Of a stretch of DNA of 64,000 nucleotides, positions 1-10,629 are shown in pieces. The stretch's first letter is position 1. Every line of letters begins with the position of its first letter. A model generated the notes under the pieces. That model did no database searches. It saw nothing but the letters and a program-made list of their open reading frames with translations, and was not told where the DNA came from. Made by a program: the position numbers and the translations under genes. Source of the stretch: Petasospora fabianii. Taxonomy: Eukaryota; Ascomycota; Saccharomycetes; Phaffomycetales; Wickerhamomycetaceae. Location: the NCBI GenBank assembly GCA_022641835.1, contig CP048718.1, forward strand, positions 558,001 to 622,000, in the 5' to 3' direction.

Positions 1-1592
1 GTGACGGGTTTGATGATGGTTTTGGTGTGGGATGTTGTGGTCTTGATGGGTGGTGGTGTCTGTGGTTTCTTTCTCAAGAGTTTTTGAAGTGTGGTCTGCT
101 TTGGAATAGGAGCAGGTTCTCCCACATCCTCAAACTCAAGCCATCCGAAAGAAGCGTTATCCAACTTAAGGGCATCACCTTTTAAGGCATTGCGAGAGAC
201 CACATCACGGGAAGGATGCTGTTCCTTGATCTCCTTGGACTGCAAAAACTTCAAGATTCTCGTGGCAGATTTAGCTCCATCGATGGTTTGTGGAAGAGCA
301 TATGCCGCAGTGCTCAGCTCAGAAGTGAGAGCCTCAAACAGTGTTAATGAAGAGAAGACAGCCGCAGCCTGACCCATACCGTTGGCGCCATAGGCAACAA
401 GAATTGCACACAATGTTGTGAATGAAATGGTACTGATAACGGTAGAAAACATCATAGAGAATGCGAATTGAATCTTGTTAACCCAGACCATCTCTTCTGC
501 TCTCACGGAGGTACCAAGCTTCTCATAAGCATCTTCCCAACCGTAAAACTTGATGATCTTCATGGATTGTAGAATCTGTCTCATGATGGATGCACGTTTA
601 TCAGTGAACTTGTTTGCCATTCCTCTATATTTGGAGAACAACTGGACAGGGAACACGACACCAATGGTTGTGAGGAAGAAAACAGCGATACCAGCAAGAG
701 CTGAAGCACGAAGGTTGATAATCAACAGAGCAATGGCAATGGCGACAGCGACTGGAGCCGCTGGGTAGAAACAGATCAAGCGGACACCTTCCTGGATTCT
801 AGCAACATCAACACCAAGATAAGATAACACTGTAGAGGATGGGAACTCGTGTTTGGCATCCGGGGCCAGAACCATACTCTTGTCCAAGAGTGCTTTGGTT
901 AATACAGCTCTGATCTGACCTCCGACGTTGTTTGCGAGAAGGAATGCGTGTTGACGAGTTATGATAGATACTGCAAGGAACAATGAGACACCAAAGGACC
1001 AGCCGATTCCACGTCTGATGGCAGAATCATCACCTTGTTCAGAGTAGTCCTGGATACTAATGATCAAGTATTTCATTAGCAAGGAAACCAAGACTGTGAA
1101 GATCGAGTCGATGGCTTTTAGCAAGACTGACCAGGTGAGCTCACGTTTGAAAGTACGAATTACGGCAAAGTAAAGAGCTTTTTTTGGCCAATCATCACTA
1201 TCTGGATCATTGGTCTTAGCTTTCTTAATTATAGCATCGAGGTGCTTTTTGTAGGCATCATATTTGTGATTGGTGGAGATGTCATCACCGAGCTTCCACA
1301 TGTCCTGCTGAGTGATAGTTCTCATGTAACCAACGTTCATTAGCGGAATCAACCATGTTAGAAAAATCCGAGAGAAGATGTTGGTGGTGTTCATAGGAAG
1401 AGTAGTACGTTCCGAATCGAGTGGGATCGAAGGCACATTCTTGTTACGTAGGAATCTCGTGAAGAGACGCTGCTGCAGAGGCGGGGCAAGGTCTCCCTGA
1501 ACTTGTGCCTCGTGCTCACTGTCATGGCCCTTAGAGAGGATGGAGCCCTGACGGGTGGACCCCCCATCGGAAGACATATCGTCGTATGCCAT
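1..1592 (-). CDS. YOR1: YOR1-type ABC transporter (ABCC family), 5' part only
   Basis: Open reading frame running off the left edge; about 530 N-terminal residues are present. It opens MAYDDMSSDGG and continues with an acidic, Ser-rich cytosolic stretch. A first transmembrane domain with several hydrophobic helices follows, including the family-typical segment MKIIKFYGWEDAYEKL. The visible part ends just before the first nucleotide-binding domain, so no Walker motifs can be checked. Full-length S. cerevisiae Yor1 is 1477 aa, so roughly one third is here. The family exports organic anions and drugs such as oligomycin at the plasma membrane. Another ABCC member, such as a Ycf1 or Bpt1 type, is less likely because there is no extra N-terminal TMD0. 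A TATA-like element lies about 70 bp upstream of the ATG. Confidence 0.82.
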   Translation of the reverse strand, partial: MAYDDMSSDGGSTRQGSILSKGHDSEHEAQVQGDLAPPLQQRLFTRFLRNKNVPSIPLDSERTTLPMNTTNIFSRIFLTWLIPLMNVGYMRTITQQDMWKLGDDISTNHKYDAYKKHLDAIIKKAKTNDPDSDDWPKKALYFAVIRTFKRELTWSVLLKAIDSIFTVLVSLLMKYLIISIQDYSEQGDDSAIRRGIGWSFGVSLFLAVSIITRQHAFLLANNVGGQIRAVLTKALLDKSMVLAPDAKHEFPSSTVLSYLGVDVARIQEGVRLICFYPAAPVAVAIAIALLIINLRASALAGIAVFFLTTIGVVFPVQLFSKYRGMANKFTDKRASIMRQILQSMKIIKFYGWEDAYEKLGTSVRAEEMVWVNKIQFAFSMMFSTVISTISFTTLCAILVAYGANGMGQAAAVFSSLTLFEALTSELSTAAYALPQTIDGAKSATRILKFLQSKEIKEQHPSRDVVSRNALKGDALKLDNASFGWLEFEDVGEPAPIPKQTTLQKLLRKKPQTPPPIKTTTSHTKTIIKPV

Positions 1593-2296
1593 GGTTTAAA
1601 GGATTGCTACAGAATTGAGTGCATTCTGATAATATTCTGTGTGGGCGATGATGTGCTCGTATATATACAATATGCAACGGTATGTAAGGTAACACTACTG
1701 GTGGCAAACTTGATGTACAGTAGGCGGTACGATTTCTAGATAGGGGGCCATGAGGGTCCCCGCATACGGCACCAGGAGAAAAGGATACTGGATATTGATC
1801 GCCATCTAGCTTGCTGATAGTAGAGAAGATAAGCTGTTCTACACTGAGGCGCAATACGTCTTCTACAGTCCCCCCTTCCGGTCATCGACCTAAATCAAAG
1901 CTGCACTGTTGGAAAAGATGATAAGTCCGCGCTCCGTCAGCTGTAACGTTGCAAGAGAGCTAGATCTATACCTTCTTGTGTAAGTGACTTGTGGCCCAGT
2001 TCTATTGTTGTAGTGCAACCCATTTAATACCGCTTCTCGGTTCATCATATCCCCTGTCAAATGCCGGTCACCAAGACAAGCGAGATCCCTCGGGGCTGGG
2101 CACAGACCTGATATGCATAATTGTTTATCTATAATGAGGCTTTTACATGGCATTTCTTAAGCCCGGAGATATGTCCAGAATAGCAAATCCGCTCTGCGGC
2201 GCGAGCAGCCGCAGCAAATGCACAGAAAGAACTATTCATCACTACGTCCGCTCTTCATTGCCCTGCGGACATTAGACGACGAACAACTGGCACATC
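1593..2296. promoter_or_regulatory. Divergent promoter region, YOR1-type gene / DUF202 gene
   Basis: About 700 bp between two divergent starts with no supportable ORF. On the YOR1 side a TATATATA run at 1660-1667 lies about 70 bp upstream of the ATG, a typical TATA-box position. I did not find a clear pleiotropic drug response element. On the other side nothing beyond ordinary mixed-composition DNA stands out. Confidence 0.5.
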
Positions 2297-2808
2297 ATGA
2301 ACGAGGTAGAACCTCCATCCAGACGCTCCTCCGTCTTCAGATCTTTCAAGGATTCTCAGAAGCTTGACATTAGAGGTTGGTAATCATAGTACTCCCCTTA
2401 TGAGCATGTGCTTCCGTACTAACCATTAACAAATAGCTTACCAACGAACCTATGAGGGCGCATATACACGTGCGTCCATTGCAATTCTCGTCTTCAGTGA
2501 GTATCATATCTACTTCTATACCAAGAAGATATCAAGAAAGCACCAAGAGATCATGCTAACCGACGTCTTTAGGTCTCATGGTGACAAAGCTCTTCTCCTA
2601 CGAGTTCCTACCCATCGCTACTGTATTCACAGTATACGGTTGTTCCATCTTCATTATATCTGTCACTCGGATGAATGATATGGTAGACTATTATGAGCCG
2701 ACGAACGAAACGCTATATTACAAGACATCGGGGAATATAGTCATAAGAATAACGCTAGTTTCTGTTTTGTCATATATTGCCATGTTGATCCTCATTCTAA
2801 GGATGTGA
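2297..2808 (+). CDS. DUF202 (YidH-like) small membrane protein, two introns
   Basis: Exons 2297-2375, 2437-2496 and 2573-2808 join in frame to give 124 aa. The product carries the fungal DUF202 signature RAYQRTYEGAYTRASIA followed by three hydrophobic segments, the last ending at the C-terminus (MLILILRM). Both splice joins fall inside this conserved block, which confirms them. Intron 1 (61 nt) starts GTTGGT and has TACTAAC before AATAG. Intron 2 (76 nt) starts GTGAGT and has TGCTAAC before TTTAG. The other nearby donor in intron 1, GTAATC, would bring an early stop. DUF202 proteins are membrane proteins of unknown function, related in topology to the membrane part of Vtc1/Vtc4. S. cerevisiae has no obvious one-to-one counterpart that I can name. 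Confidence 0.8.
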
Positions 2809-3002
2809 TTATGATATCCAGCTCAAAGACATTTAATGCATTACGAAACCTGAACGAATTAAGTTAAACTAGCAAAGGGATCTCAATGCCCTCCCGTACT
2901 GGGTTATAAAAGCAAGGAAATTGATAACAAACATTAGGGAAAAGCAAACTCATCAGCGCATAACGGACATAGCAAAATGAAGAGAAAAGTAGTCTTCCAT
3001 CA

Positions 3003-4394
3003 TCACAGACTCTTTCTCAACGACGGGGACAAGATATCAGAACTGTGATCGCTCGAAAATTCTTTCGAATACACATCCTCCTTCGTGATGCTTCCAACAC
3101 TCGTCTCAGCAACGGATGTGATTGGATGCGCAGTTAGTATCGATGTGGACTTTTTAAACACGAGCTTCTTGGATGGAGAGTATTCTAAAGAACTGCTCAT
3201 ACTCAGCTTGGATGGGGTATAGGGTCTCTCCACTTGGCGATCAGACTCGCCTTCATTCAACCGTGACAATAACTTATCAACCACGCGCTCCTCTCTCTCA
3301 AAAGAGTCCTCTGGGCTCGTTGATCTTGATTTTGTGCTGACTGGTGAGCCCGAGTACGACACATCCTGGATACTCACGATGGACTTGTTCCGCTTCTCTT
3401 CCATCAGCACAGTAAATGGATCATGTTGTTTTGCAATCATTGGAGATGACAGCCCAGAATGGGACGTAGAAGTCGTGTCCGTTGAAGTATAGGGATCCTC
3501 TAGTGTACTCCTGAGAGGTGTAGATCCATCGATGATGCTCAATTCGAACTTATGGCCATTGCCATTGCCATTTCCGAATGGTCCTGTAAAGCCATTGACA
3601 CGATAATCGACATTCTTCTTGTTCAGTTCCTGTAAGATTACACTTTCAGATCCCGCTTGTGATCTTAGCTTGGCATAGCTCTGCATCACAAGCGCTTCCT
3701 CCTCATCACCTTTACCAACACATATAGGGATCGTCTCAAATTCTGTGTACTCTTTCTTGATGTATCCCCTTTTATCAACAACAGCACCGACGGTTTTCTC
3801 CATTTCATCTTCATCAGGGTCATCCAGCGCAGCTGGGCCGAAGATCAACTTCAGGAATGAGCCGATAACCTTCAATGTGATCAGGAGCCCCAGAACCAAG
3901 AGCACATTGTTGATTACCCCTTCATGCTCCCTGTACACCTTATAGCTTGAATGTGTCTTCCAGTACGAGAACGACGTGTTTACATATGTTGCAACTTGCT
4001 GTGGAACATACTGATTATATATCTCCACAACGTGCTCCTTGCCACGCTGCTTGTTGTGTATCATGAATTTCTCGAAATCGTGGAGAAGATCAACAGCATC
4101 AACGACAGGTGAGACTGGAGTCTGTGTCGATGTTGGAGTCGACGTCGATACCGCGGGTAATTGTGCTGGTGCATTGGCGTGTGATGGAATCTCATCCTGG
4201 TGTGTGCCATATAAGAATAGGTCTGAAAAGTGTAATGGTTAGTAAACAGGATCTGGATCTGGGTGAATCACAGCGGATTGCTTACTGAATGTATCGCTCA
4301 TAAGCTGCGGCACGGTAGAGACGGGTACGATCCCCGTTAGAAACGGTAATAGCACCGTAAGCATTATGGAAGCAAGAGCACCGACCAAGACCAT
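3003..4394 (-). CDS. Unknown two-TM membrane protein with long Ser-rich cytosolic tail, one intron
   Basis: Exon 1 (4394-4286) opens with a hydrophobic signal-anchor-like stretch (MVLVGALASIMLTVLLPFL). A 63-nt intron (4223-4285; GTAAGC, TTTACTAACC branch, TTTCAG) joins it in frame to exon 2 (4222-3003), giving 442 aa. A second hydrophobic helix lies at about residues 145-170 (NNVLLVLGLLITLKVIGSF). The rest is hydrophilic, rich in Ser, Thr and charged residues, with several SP/TP sites, and looks disordered. I do not recognise the family. It is divergent from APC5 across a short promoter that contains a TTCGCGAA palindrome and an ACGCGT element. Membrane location is inferred only from hydropathy by eye. 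Confidence 0.65.
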
Positions 4395-4531
4395 TGTGTC
4401 GGTAAGTTGAACAAAACAGAATAGTGTATATACTATAGTTAGCCGCTATATACGTAGTCGAAGCAGAGAAGCGCACTTGAAATGTCAACAAACAAAGCAC
4501 CCGCGCTGGGGTCGATTCTCTCTCTCCATTT

Positions 4532-4539
4532 TTCGCGAA
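4532..4539. promoter_or_regulatory. TTCGCGAA palindrome in divergent promoter
   Basis: Perfect 8-bp palindrome between the unknown membrane-protein gene (ATG at 4394) and APC5 (ATG at 4714), 138 and 175 bp from the two starts. An ACGCGT core (MCB-type) follows at about 4552-4557. One of five TTCGCGAA copies seen in promoters of this window. It resembles SBF/MBF-type sites (CRCGAAA / ACGCGT), but the binding factor is inferred. Confidence 0.45.
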
Positions 4540-4713
4540 ATCATTTACGCGAACGCGTCCGATATGGTGCGTCGCGAATATTTCCCGATTTGATCGCACG
4601 CGACTATTCCCGCTTCCCGCGTCAACCCAAAGGTAAACAGAGTGCTCCGTGATATACTATTACATCTAGTATTGGTCTCAATAGGTTGTCTTGGAAGTCT
4701 CACATCGTTCACA

Positions 4714-7038
4714 ATGACCAAGGAGACGGTTGTCGTGCTCACGCCGACTCTATCGCCCGACAAAATTGTCATATTGGCGCTCATTGCTGCCTATTGTGCA
4801 GGCATCCTTCCCAAGAAGACACACCGACCTCTCTTGGCCACCATTGTTAGGTACATCGAAGGTCCTTCCATCCACGATACAGAGGTCGCATCAGTGACTG
4901 TACCAACATTTGAAGAGATCATAAGGCGTATCAGGGAGGCTTGTAACAAAAGTGACTCAGAGAATGGAGTTCAGCATGCTGATGACATCGAAATTAGAGT
5001 CCTTCATGCCATCTGGACGATTCAGTCCCTTGATTCGTTACACTCCTTCATCATTCGTTCTAAGAGCTTACTTGTCACAAATCTCACTCAAGGAAGACTG
5101 CTCATGGCAGACTCTAACCAGAACGAGATCCCAAGATACTTGCTTACGCGTTCCAGTTTCCTAGGTAAATTCGTCAGCTCGTGTATCGATGCCTTCGAAG
5201 CATTAGAATTTGACAAGGCAAATTTATTGTGGGACTCGTTCACTTCATTCAGGGAACCTAGTAGACCACTTTGGAACTTGAGAGTAGGAGAAAAGACGCC
5301 CATGAATGACCTGTTCGGCTCAACAAAACCAGAAGATGACCCCACACTTTTGAGATCCCTCCTTCATCGACTGGGACATGAGGCAGAAACACATGAGAAA
5401 GATACAAAATTGGTGTCGCAAAATGACTTGTCTATCCTTTTAAACTACCAGATGCACATATTTGAGAGTTACGGGACACCAACCAATCCCAATTTAAAGG
5501 ATATATTGACTCGAATGTCTCAATCTGACTACGGAAAGATACCATCCACACACTACATCAACTATCTTGAATGCCTTCGAGATGCTGACTTCGAAGGTTC
5601 ATTCAATGCATTGCATCGCTACTTTGACTACATGATGAGCAATCGCTTTAATGTATATTACCACTACGCTTTGCTTTCCCTCGCATCCCTCTATGCTTCA
5701 TTTAACTGCGACGGTGAAGCCATTCGTGCTATTGAAGAATCCATCTCTGTTGCTCGTGAAAACAAGGATCTTACATGCCTCAACTTTCTTCTCACTTGGA
5801 TATACAACTTTCTCAAGGACAGGCCATCTCTTAAGCATAAATTCTACGTATCCAACGATCAACTTCTTCAATTCCTCAAGTCAAAGGCAGGTGAGACGAG
5901 TGGATCTCTCCATTCGATCGCATACCAATCAGATGCCACACAATTGATGCTGGATGGCGGCTCACTGACCAGTATCCTTGAGTCCTTGACTAAAGCCATG
6001 TATATTTCTGTCAAGGGTGAGAGTAAGTTACTCGCTTTCATCAGTTACTGCGGCCTCGCATCGTCATTCTGGTTACGTGCTGGTAACTATGACTTGAGTG
6101 ACGTATACACAGAGATTGCTCTCGATTCCAGTACATTCATGTCCCAAAAAGTGGAGGTCATGATACGAAAAGCCCATCTTGAGTTTACAAAGGGTGAAAT
6201 TGAGTCCTGCTTCAAGATCTTGGAAGACCAGAAATCCCTCGTGGCTGGTGATGTCCGTCTCACAAAGACACTCGTGGGCCACAGACTAATCTTGCAAGCC
6301 CGTCAGAGCTTGAGGATGTCAAGATATAATCTTGCTAAGGCTTACTTGTCCAAGCTGGAAGCACAAGAACACGTCGGTATTGACTTGAGTTCAGAGTTGG
6401 CTTTGCTTTGTGTGGAGCTTGAACTCAAGCTAGGTAATGTTTCAAAAGCCTTCCAAATGGTTTCCGAAAAGTTGAACGAGTTTGCATCGCATGAATCGAA
6501 CAAGCTTTGGTTCAGTGCCTTCAATGTCTTGAAATGCCAAATAATAGCACAGGGGTCCTCCCCTGCCCGTGGGCTCTCCATGTGTGTGCAATGTCTCAAT
6601 TCCGCTGCTAACAGTGGCTTCATAAACTCTGTACTTCATGCCATTATTCAGTTGGTCACAATCTTGCTTAAGTTGGGCGAACTCATCGATGCCAATGAGT
6701 TGATCTCGGAGGCACTTCCACAGTTTGAGCAAGCTGGTGATTGTGAATTGAAATCTTTGGCATATCAACAATTTGCTGATGTCCAAATCAAGCTCTTTAA
6801 GCAGGGATACTACCACGAAGATGAGAGGGTAGAGGTGTTGACAAGAATCATCCATTCTTTGGAAGTGTCTGTTGACGGCCTAAACAAGATCTCATACTTT
6901 GACGAAATAAGGAAGTCATTGTTGTTGCAGTTGGAGATTGGTGAGTTCATCGAGCACGCAGACATCATGGCCCATGCAAAGGCATCCATCGAGAAGATTG
7001 ACACCAAGATCAAAGAAGAGCTTACAACCAGCTGCTGA
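4714..7038 (+). CDS. APC5: Anaphase-promoting complex subunit Apc5
   Basis: 774 aa from the first ATG; the frame is open upstream, but 4714 is the first ATG (MTKETVVVLTPTLSPDKIVI). The N-terminal part opens with the Apc5-typical hydrophobic helix ending AAYCAGILPKK. The middle contains the Apc5 domain hallmark ALHRYFDYMM followed by YHYALLSLASLYASF. The C-terminal half is a run of TPR-like helix pairs. Apc5 is a scaffold subunit of the APC/C ubiquitin ligase, acting with Apc1 and Apc4 in mitotic exit. Gene order supports the call: APC5, CLP1 and TUM1 are consecutive in S. cerevisiae (YOR249C-YOR251C), and all three occur here in the same order on one strand, with RPL21 and MLH3 inserted. Confidence 0.87.
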   Translation: MTKETVVVLTPTLSPDKIVILALIAAYCAGILPKKTHRPLLATIVRYIEGPSIHDTEVASVTVPTFEEIIRRIREACNKSDSENGVQHADDIEIRVLHAIWTIQSLDSLHSFIIRSKSLLVTNLTQGRLLMADSNQNEIPRYLLTRSSFLGKFVSSCIDAFEALEFDKANLLWDSFTSFREPSRPLWNLRVGEKTPMNDLFGSTKPEDDPTLLRSLLHRLGHEAETHEKDTKLVSQNDLSILLNYQMHIFESYGTPTNPNLKDILTRMSQSDYGKIPSTHYINYLECLRDADFEGSFNALHRYFDYMMSNRFNVYYHYALLSLASLYASFNCDGEAIRAIEESISVARENKDLTCLNFLLTWIYNFLKDRPSLKHKFYVSNDQLLQFLKSKAGETSGSLHSIAYQSDATQLMLDGGSLTSILESLTKAMYISVKGESKLLAFISYCGLASSFWLRAGNYDLSDVYTEIALDSSTFMSQKVEVMIRKAHLEFTKGEIESCFKILEDQKSLVAGDVRLTKTLVGHRLILQARQSLRMSRYNLAKAYLSKLEAQEHVGIDLSSELALLCVELELKLGNVSKAFQMVSEKLNEFASHESNKLWFSAFNVLKCQIIAQGSSPARGLSMCVQCLNSAANSGFINSVLHAIIQLVTILLKLGELIDANELISEALPQFEQAGDCELKSLAYQQFADVQIKLFKQGYYHEDERVEVLTRIIHSLEVSVDGLNKISYFDEIRKSLLLQLEIGEFIEHADIMAHAKASIEKIDTKIKEELTTSC

Positions 7039-7179
7039 ATAAGTAAATCGCTGTTTCCATTAATGACTGCATGATAGAACATGAATATTTTGTAGCCCTA
7101 AGCTGATTCTACACTGAACACTGAAACATTACAGAATAAACTTTTGTACACTAAACAATCACCTATGAAATTAACCCGT

Positions 7180-8077
7180 TTAAATGAAGGTCTCGTAAGC
7201 AACTGGAGCCAAAGTCTGTGGAATGTTACCCTCAGTAAGGACAACACGGGCCTCTCTTGGCTTAGCTGGCTGTCTCTTCAACTGGACGGACTTACCCTCA
7301 GCCTTAGCGGCCTGTCTCTTAGCCTCGTTGGCCTTGACACGGTCCAAGAACTCCTGACGACACTTAGAGTGCTTGACGTGCTCAACTCTGAGGTTGACAC
7401 GCTTCTCAATGTATCTGTTACCAACCATCTTGTTGATGATGACACCGACGGAGGATCTGGTAACGTTGTAGACGATACCGGTCTTACCGTGGTAGTACTT
7501 GTGTGGCATACCCTTCTGGATGGAACCGTTGGCCTTGATGTCAACGATGTCACCAACCTTGTAGATCTTCAAGTAGGTAGAGAGTGGGATGGTACCTCTC
7601 TTCTTGAAGTCACGCTGGAAAGCGTAACGAGTACCAGATCTGTAACCACGACTAGAATAAAATGTTAGTTTCCTGTTTCAAAGAGAGAGAATCGGGAATA
7701 GTTCAGTTCATGTTCTTGATATTTCGAAGGACCTTGATTATGTTGTCTGTGTGCCAGTTCTTTGAGCTGTGCCTCGAGGTCCGGTCGTGTCGGGCCCTCA
7801 AACTGCTATGTAGGTATAAATGCGGACATGGCAACTCCAGTCATGGATTCGAGCTTGAATAATGTGATGATGGCTAGGACTAAGGGTATATGTCCTGATC
7901 TGTTGGGTTATCTGGATTTTTCAGTTGTGTGTGGCCCTTGGTATATTCCATGTGTATGGGCTGTGTGGAGGTTTGAGATGGCTTCACGATGTGTCGTCTG
8001 TGTCTTTATGATCCTCTGAATGCATAGAACTTGATGAACGTCTCCCTCGGTGACTATATCACATACGATTTACCCAT
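7180..8077 (-). CDS. RPL21: 60S ribosomal protein L21 (eL21), one 415-nt intron
   Basis: Exon 1 is only 11 nt (8077-8067, ATGGGTAAATC). The intron 7652-8066 starts GTATGT and ends with an AACTAAC branch and TTCTAG. Exon 2 is 7651-7180. The spliced protein is 160 aa, exactly the length of S. cerevisiae Rpl21, and starts MGKSRGYRSGTRYAFQRDF. It continues with the KOW-like core YKVGDIVDIKANGSIQKGMP. The intron lies after the same few codons as in the S. cerevisiae RPL21 genes. It is a structural protein of the large subunit near the 5S rRNA and central protuberance. I found no C/D snoRNA on the sense strand of the intron. The promoter carries CACGTG and TTAGGG elements. Confidence 0.97.
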
Positions 8078-8223
8078 TTTTGCTGTGTCTTAGTGTTGGT
8101 GGTGAATCTCCTATGTTGTGCGTGGGTGGTCTCTTCACTAAATTAAATTTCAACTTTTTCCTGCCGCGCACATCGTCAACTCCCAACCACGCAAAATTTT
8201 GTTTGTGCGGACGAGCCTAAAGT

Positions 8224-8294
8224 CACGTGAAGCCCTAGTGGTTCGCGCAGCATTATCACACATTCTCTTCAATTTTAATGTCCGGGTGTTAGGG
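8224..8294 (-). promoter_or_regulatory. RPL21 promoter with Cbf1-like and Tbf1-like sites
   Basis: Upstream of the RPL21 ATG (8077) are CACGTG at 8224-8229, AGCCCTAG at 8231-8238 and TTAGGG at 8289-8294. CACGTG is the Cbf1 core. AGCCCTAG (one base off ARCCCTAA) and TTAGGG are Tbf1-type sites. This pair is the known ribosomal-protein promoter design of many non-Saccharomyces ascomycetes, where Tbf1 plays the part that Rap1 has in S. cerevisiae. Factor identity is inferred. Confidence 0.6.
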
Positions 8295-8460
8295 CAACGC
8301 CGGCATTACAAACGCGCGCAAACGGTCACAGTCACATTCCACATTCCTCCGTGGAGATGTGGTGTTTGGTTGTGTCACTTTTAGATAACATACGCCGACA
8401 GTAGCGGTTGATTTTAGATCAGATTTACAGAGGTGGGAATATAGTCATTAATTCATTAGC

Positions 8461-10629
8461 TCATATTGAGTATTGCTCAGCAAGGTCACATATTGGGACG
8501 ATCGAAGGTCTTCCATGAGCACACTGGAAGGGCTGTTTGCATTGGGCCAAGTCTCTCACAAGCAGCTCGCAGTCTGAACGCGATAGCTGGTCACCAAACA
8601 TGATAGCAGATCGGCAAGCCTTGCTGTTTATGAGTTGAACCAAGATCTGTGGCATCGATTGGATGGAGAGCCACCAATCATCCGAAAGTGTTTTCAACTT
8701 TGTATTGTTCTGTAAATCGTAGAGATACTGAATAACACACTTGCTGATAAACGTGTTATCACCATCTACCTTGACATGCATGATCTCTGGAAGGTGGGTC
8801 AATTGAACATCGTCGCCTCCTCCATGGATCTTGAATTTGATCCCCCATGTAGAAAGCTGTTCCTTGAACTGATTCAGCAATTCGATTATGGTCTGATTTG
8901 CCCTCATGAAGATTGGCCCTCCTGATACTGGAATTGCCATATCTTTACTGTTCTCAAGCGCGTCGTTATGGAAGGACTTGAAGAGAGCTTCCACCCGAAT
9001 CCTCTCATCACACGCGTGTTGGTCAACAAGGTATAGTGATCCCTGTCCAGTGTGGCCCTTCAAGAGTATGAACTTGGTGTCCACCTGTGAAATCACAGTG
9101 CAATTACTCAACAAGTCACGTTGAATGTTAACTTCCCGCAATTGGTCCAATGTCAACTCTTCATGTTGATGTGTCGGAAGGCACAATTGGTCATGTGTAT
9201 CACGTAATAGTGGTGGCCCTTTAATCAAGTATTGAATAGTAAGAGGATCTGCTTTGTTTGGAAGTTTCTCGTCTGAGTTCTCCGAAGGCCGTGTCAGCAT
9301 CATACCATTCAACTCCTTCTCTCTCAAGGCACCGAGCTTGATCCTCGAATTCACAGCAAGGTAAGAGGCTGCCTTTCCAATCACATTCTGCTGGACCTTG
9401 GACTTATCCTGACGTTCTTCCGAATCGCTGGCTTGCGCAAGCTCGGGAGTTGGTGATTTTGATCTGTTGGGGGTTTGAGCCTTGAAAGCACGAAGTGAGA
9501 GCCTCTTTATGAAGTTGTTGATACCAAATACGACCTGCGTCTTCACGGATTCCAATTCCAGGAGGGATTGTCCAGATTTGAGGTGATGAGATGATATGTC
9601 AACTTTGTTGTCAACCTTCAAGATGAATACAGCATGCTTTCTGAATGAGTTCCCAACAATGGTGGCGGTCTTTGTAGGGTTTCTACCCTTCTTGGGCGAA
9701 ATATCATTTCTGGACATCGAAGATATAAGAACATCTTCTTCTGATGCCCCAAATGATGTCTTCGCAAGAGAACGATTGATAAACTGCTTCAACTCCTCGT
9801 CCTCGACGAGTGGGCCATTTAGTGATACAAACTGATATGACTTTGTCAAGACCGGCAGACTGCCAAAGAGAAATGTGGTTTTGAAACCATCAAGGCTTGT
9901 TTTTGATTGTACAAATTTGCCATCCAGGCTGATACCAAAGATCGAATTGAGTGCTCGCTGCCATGATGTGGAGACGTCCTTGCACCCCACAATATTAGCG
10001 ATGATTCCCGTAGTGGTTCCGCCCTCAACGAGGTGTACAGTCATGTTGATCTTAGGATTCACAAGCACACTTTCAAAAAGAGCCTGTCGGATCTCATTCA
10101 AGACTTTAAATTCAGCGATCTTCTTCTGTTGCTCCAGCCTTATGGGAACATTATAAAACATATGTTTCACCTTGACTATTGTGCCGGAAGGTCCAACAAT
10201 CCGTCTCTGCTCAGTGACATCGTCTCCAATCTTGCGGGGTTCAGCAACACATTCACCACCATGCCATCTCGTGTAATATGATCCGTTGTGGTCTTCGACC
10301 TTACTGACAAGAGATAAGTTCGATACTGATGCGATAGCAGCAAGCGCCAGACCCCTGTATCCGATCGTAACATCGCTGACTGTTTTTGAGGTGTGTGCCG
10401 GGCGGCACACTGAGGAGATATCATCTGGATGAATACCGGCTCCATCGTCGGAGACAGTGAAGCTCATGCTGCCGATGTCCACTTGGAGTTGGATTCGGCA
10501 GGCGGAGGCATCGAGTGCATTGTGGAGAACCTCGCGGATGGCGTCTGGAAGCGAGGTAATCGTCGTGAGCGCACGGAGCTCTCGGGCAGTTGCGTCATCA
10601 AGCTGTCTGATCCTTCGGTGTGGTGTCAT
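8461..10629 (-). CDS. MLH3: MutL-family mismatch repair and meiotic crossover endonuclease Mlh3
   Basis: 722 aa from the first ATG of the frame (MTPHRRIRQLDD). The GHKL ATPase domain is complete at the N-terminus, with EVLHNALDAS, DDGAGIHPDD and the GYRGLALAAI lid region. A long, poorly conserved linker follows. The C-terminal nuclease domain has the metal-binding DQHACDERIRVE motif near residue 531 and the CAHGRPSIVP box near the end. DQHACDERIR is diagnostic of Mlh3 as opposed to Mlh1, and Pms1 has DQHASDEK. Mlh3 pairs with Mlh1 to nick joint molecules in meiosis. It belongs to the conserved MLH3-SET6-ATG29-REV3 neighbourhood (YPL164C-YPL167C), here split by CLP1, TUM1 and the RRM gene. Confidence 0.93.
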   Translation of the reverse strand: MTPHRRIRQLDDATARELRALTTITSLPDAIREVLHNALDASACRIQLQVDIGSMSFTVSDDGAGIHPDDISSVCRPAHTSKTVSDVTIGYRGLALAAIASVSNLSLVSKVEDHNGSYYTRWHGGECVAEPRKIGDDVTEQRRIVGPSGTIVKVKHMFYNVPIRLEQQKKIAEFKVLNEIRQALFESVLVNPKINMTVHLVEGGTTTGIIANIVGCKDVSTSWQRALNSIFGISLDGKFVQSKTSLDGFKTTFLFGSLPVLTKSYQFVSLNGPLVEDEELKQFINRSLAKTSFGASEEDVLISSMSRNDISPKKGRNPTKTATIVGNSFRKHAVFILKVDNKVDISSHHLKSGQSLLELESVKTQVVFGINNFIKRLSLRAFKAQTPNRSKSPTPELAQASDSEERQDKSKVQQNVIGKAASYLAVNSRIKLGALREKELNGMMLTRPSENSDEKLPNKADPLTIQYLIKGPPLLRDTHDQLCLPTHQHEELTLDQLREVNIQRDLLSNCTVISQVDTKFILLKGHTGQGSLYLVDQHACDERIRVEALFKSFHNDALENSKDMAIPVSGGPIFMRANQTIIELLNQFKEQLSTWGIKFKIHGGGDDVQLTHLPEIMHVKVDGDNTFISKCVIQYLYDLQNNTKLKTLSDDWWLSIQSMPQILVQLINSKACRSAIMFGDQLSRSDCELLVRDLAQCKQPFQCAHGRPSIVPICDLAEQYSI

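Noticed and set aside
4642-4713. 24-codon upstream extension of APC5
   Set aside because: The extension has no ATG; the first ATG is 4714.
7278-7668. Long open frames antisense to or overlapping RPL21
   Set aside because: They are mirror frames produced by the codon bias of RPL21.
7861-7910. Box C-like GTGATGA and CTGA within the RPL21 intron
   Set aside because: They lie on the strand opposite to RPL21 transcription and lack a terminal stem.
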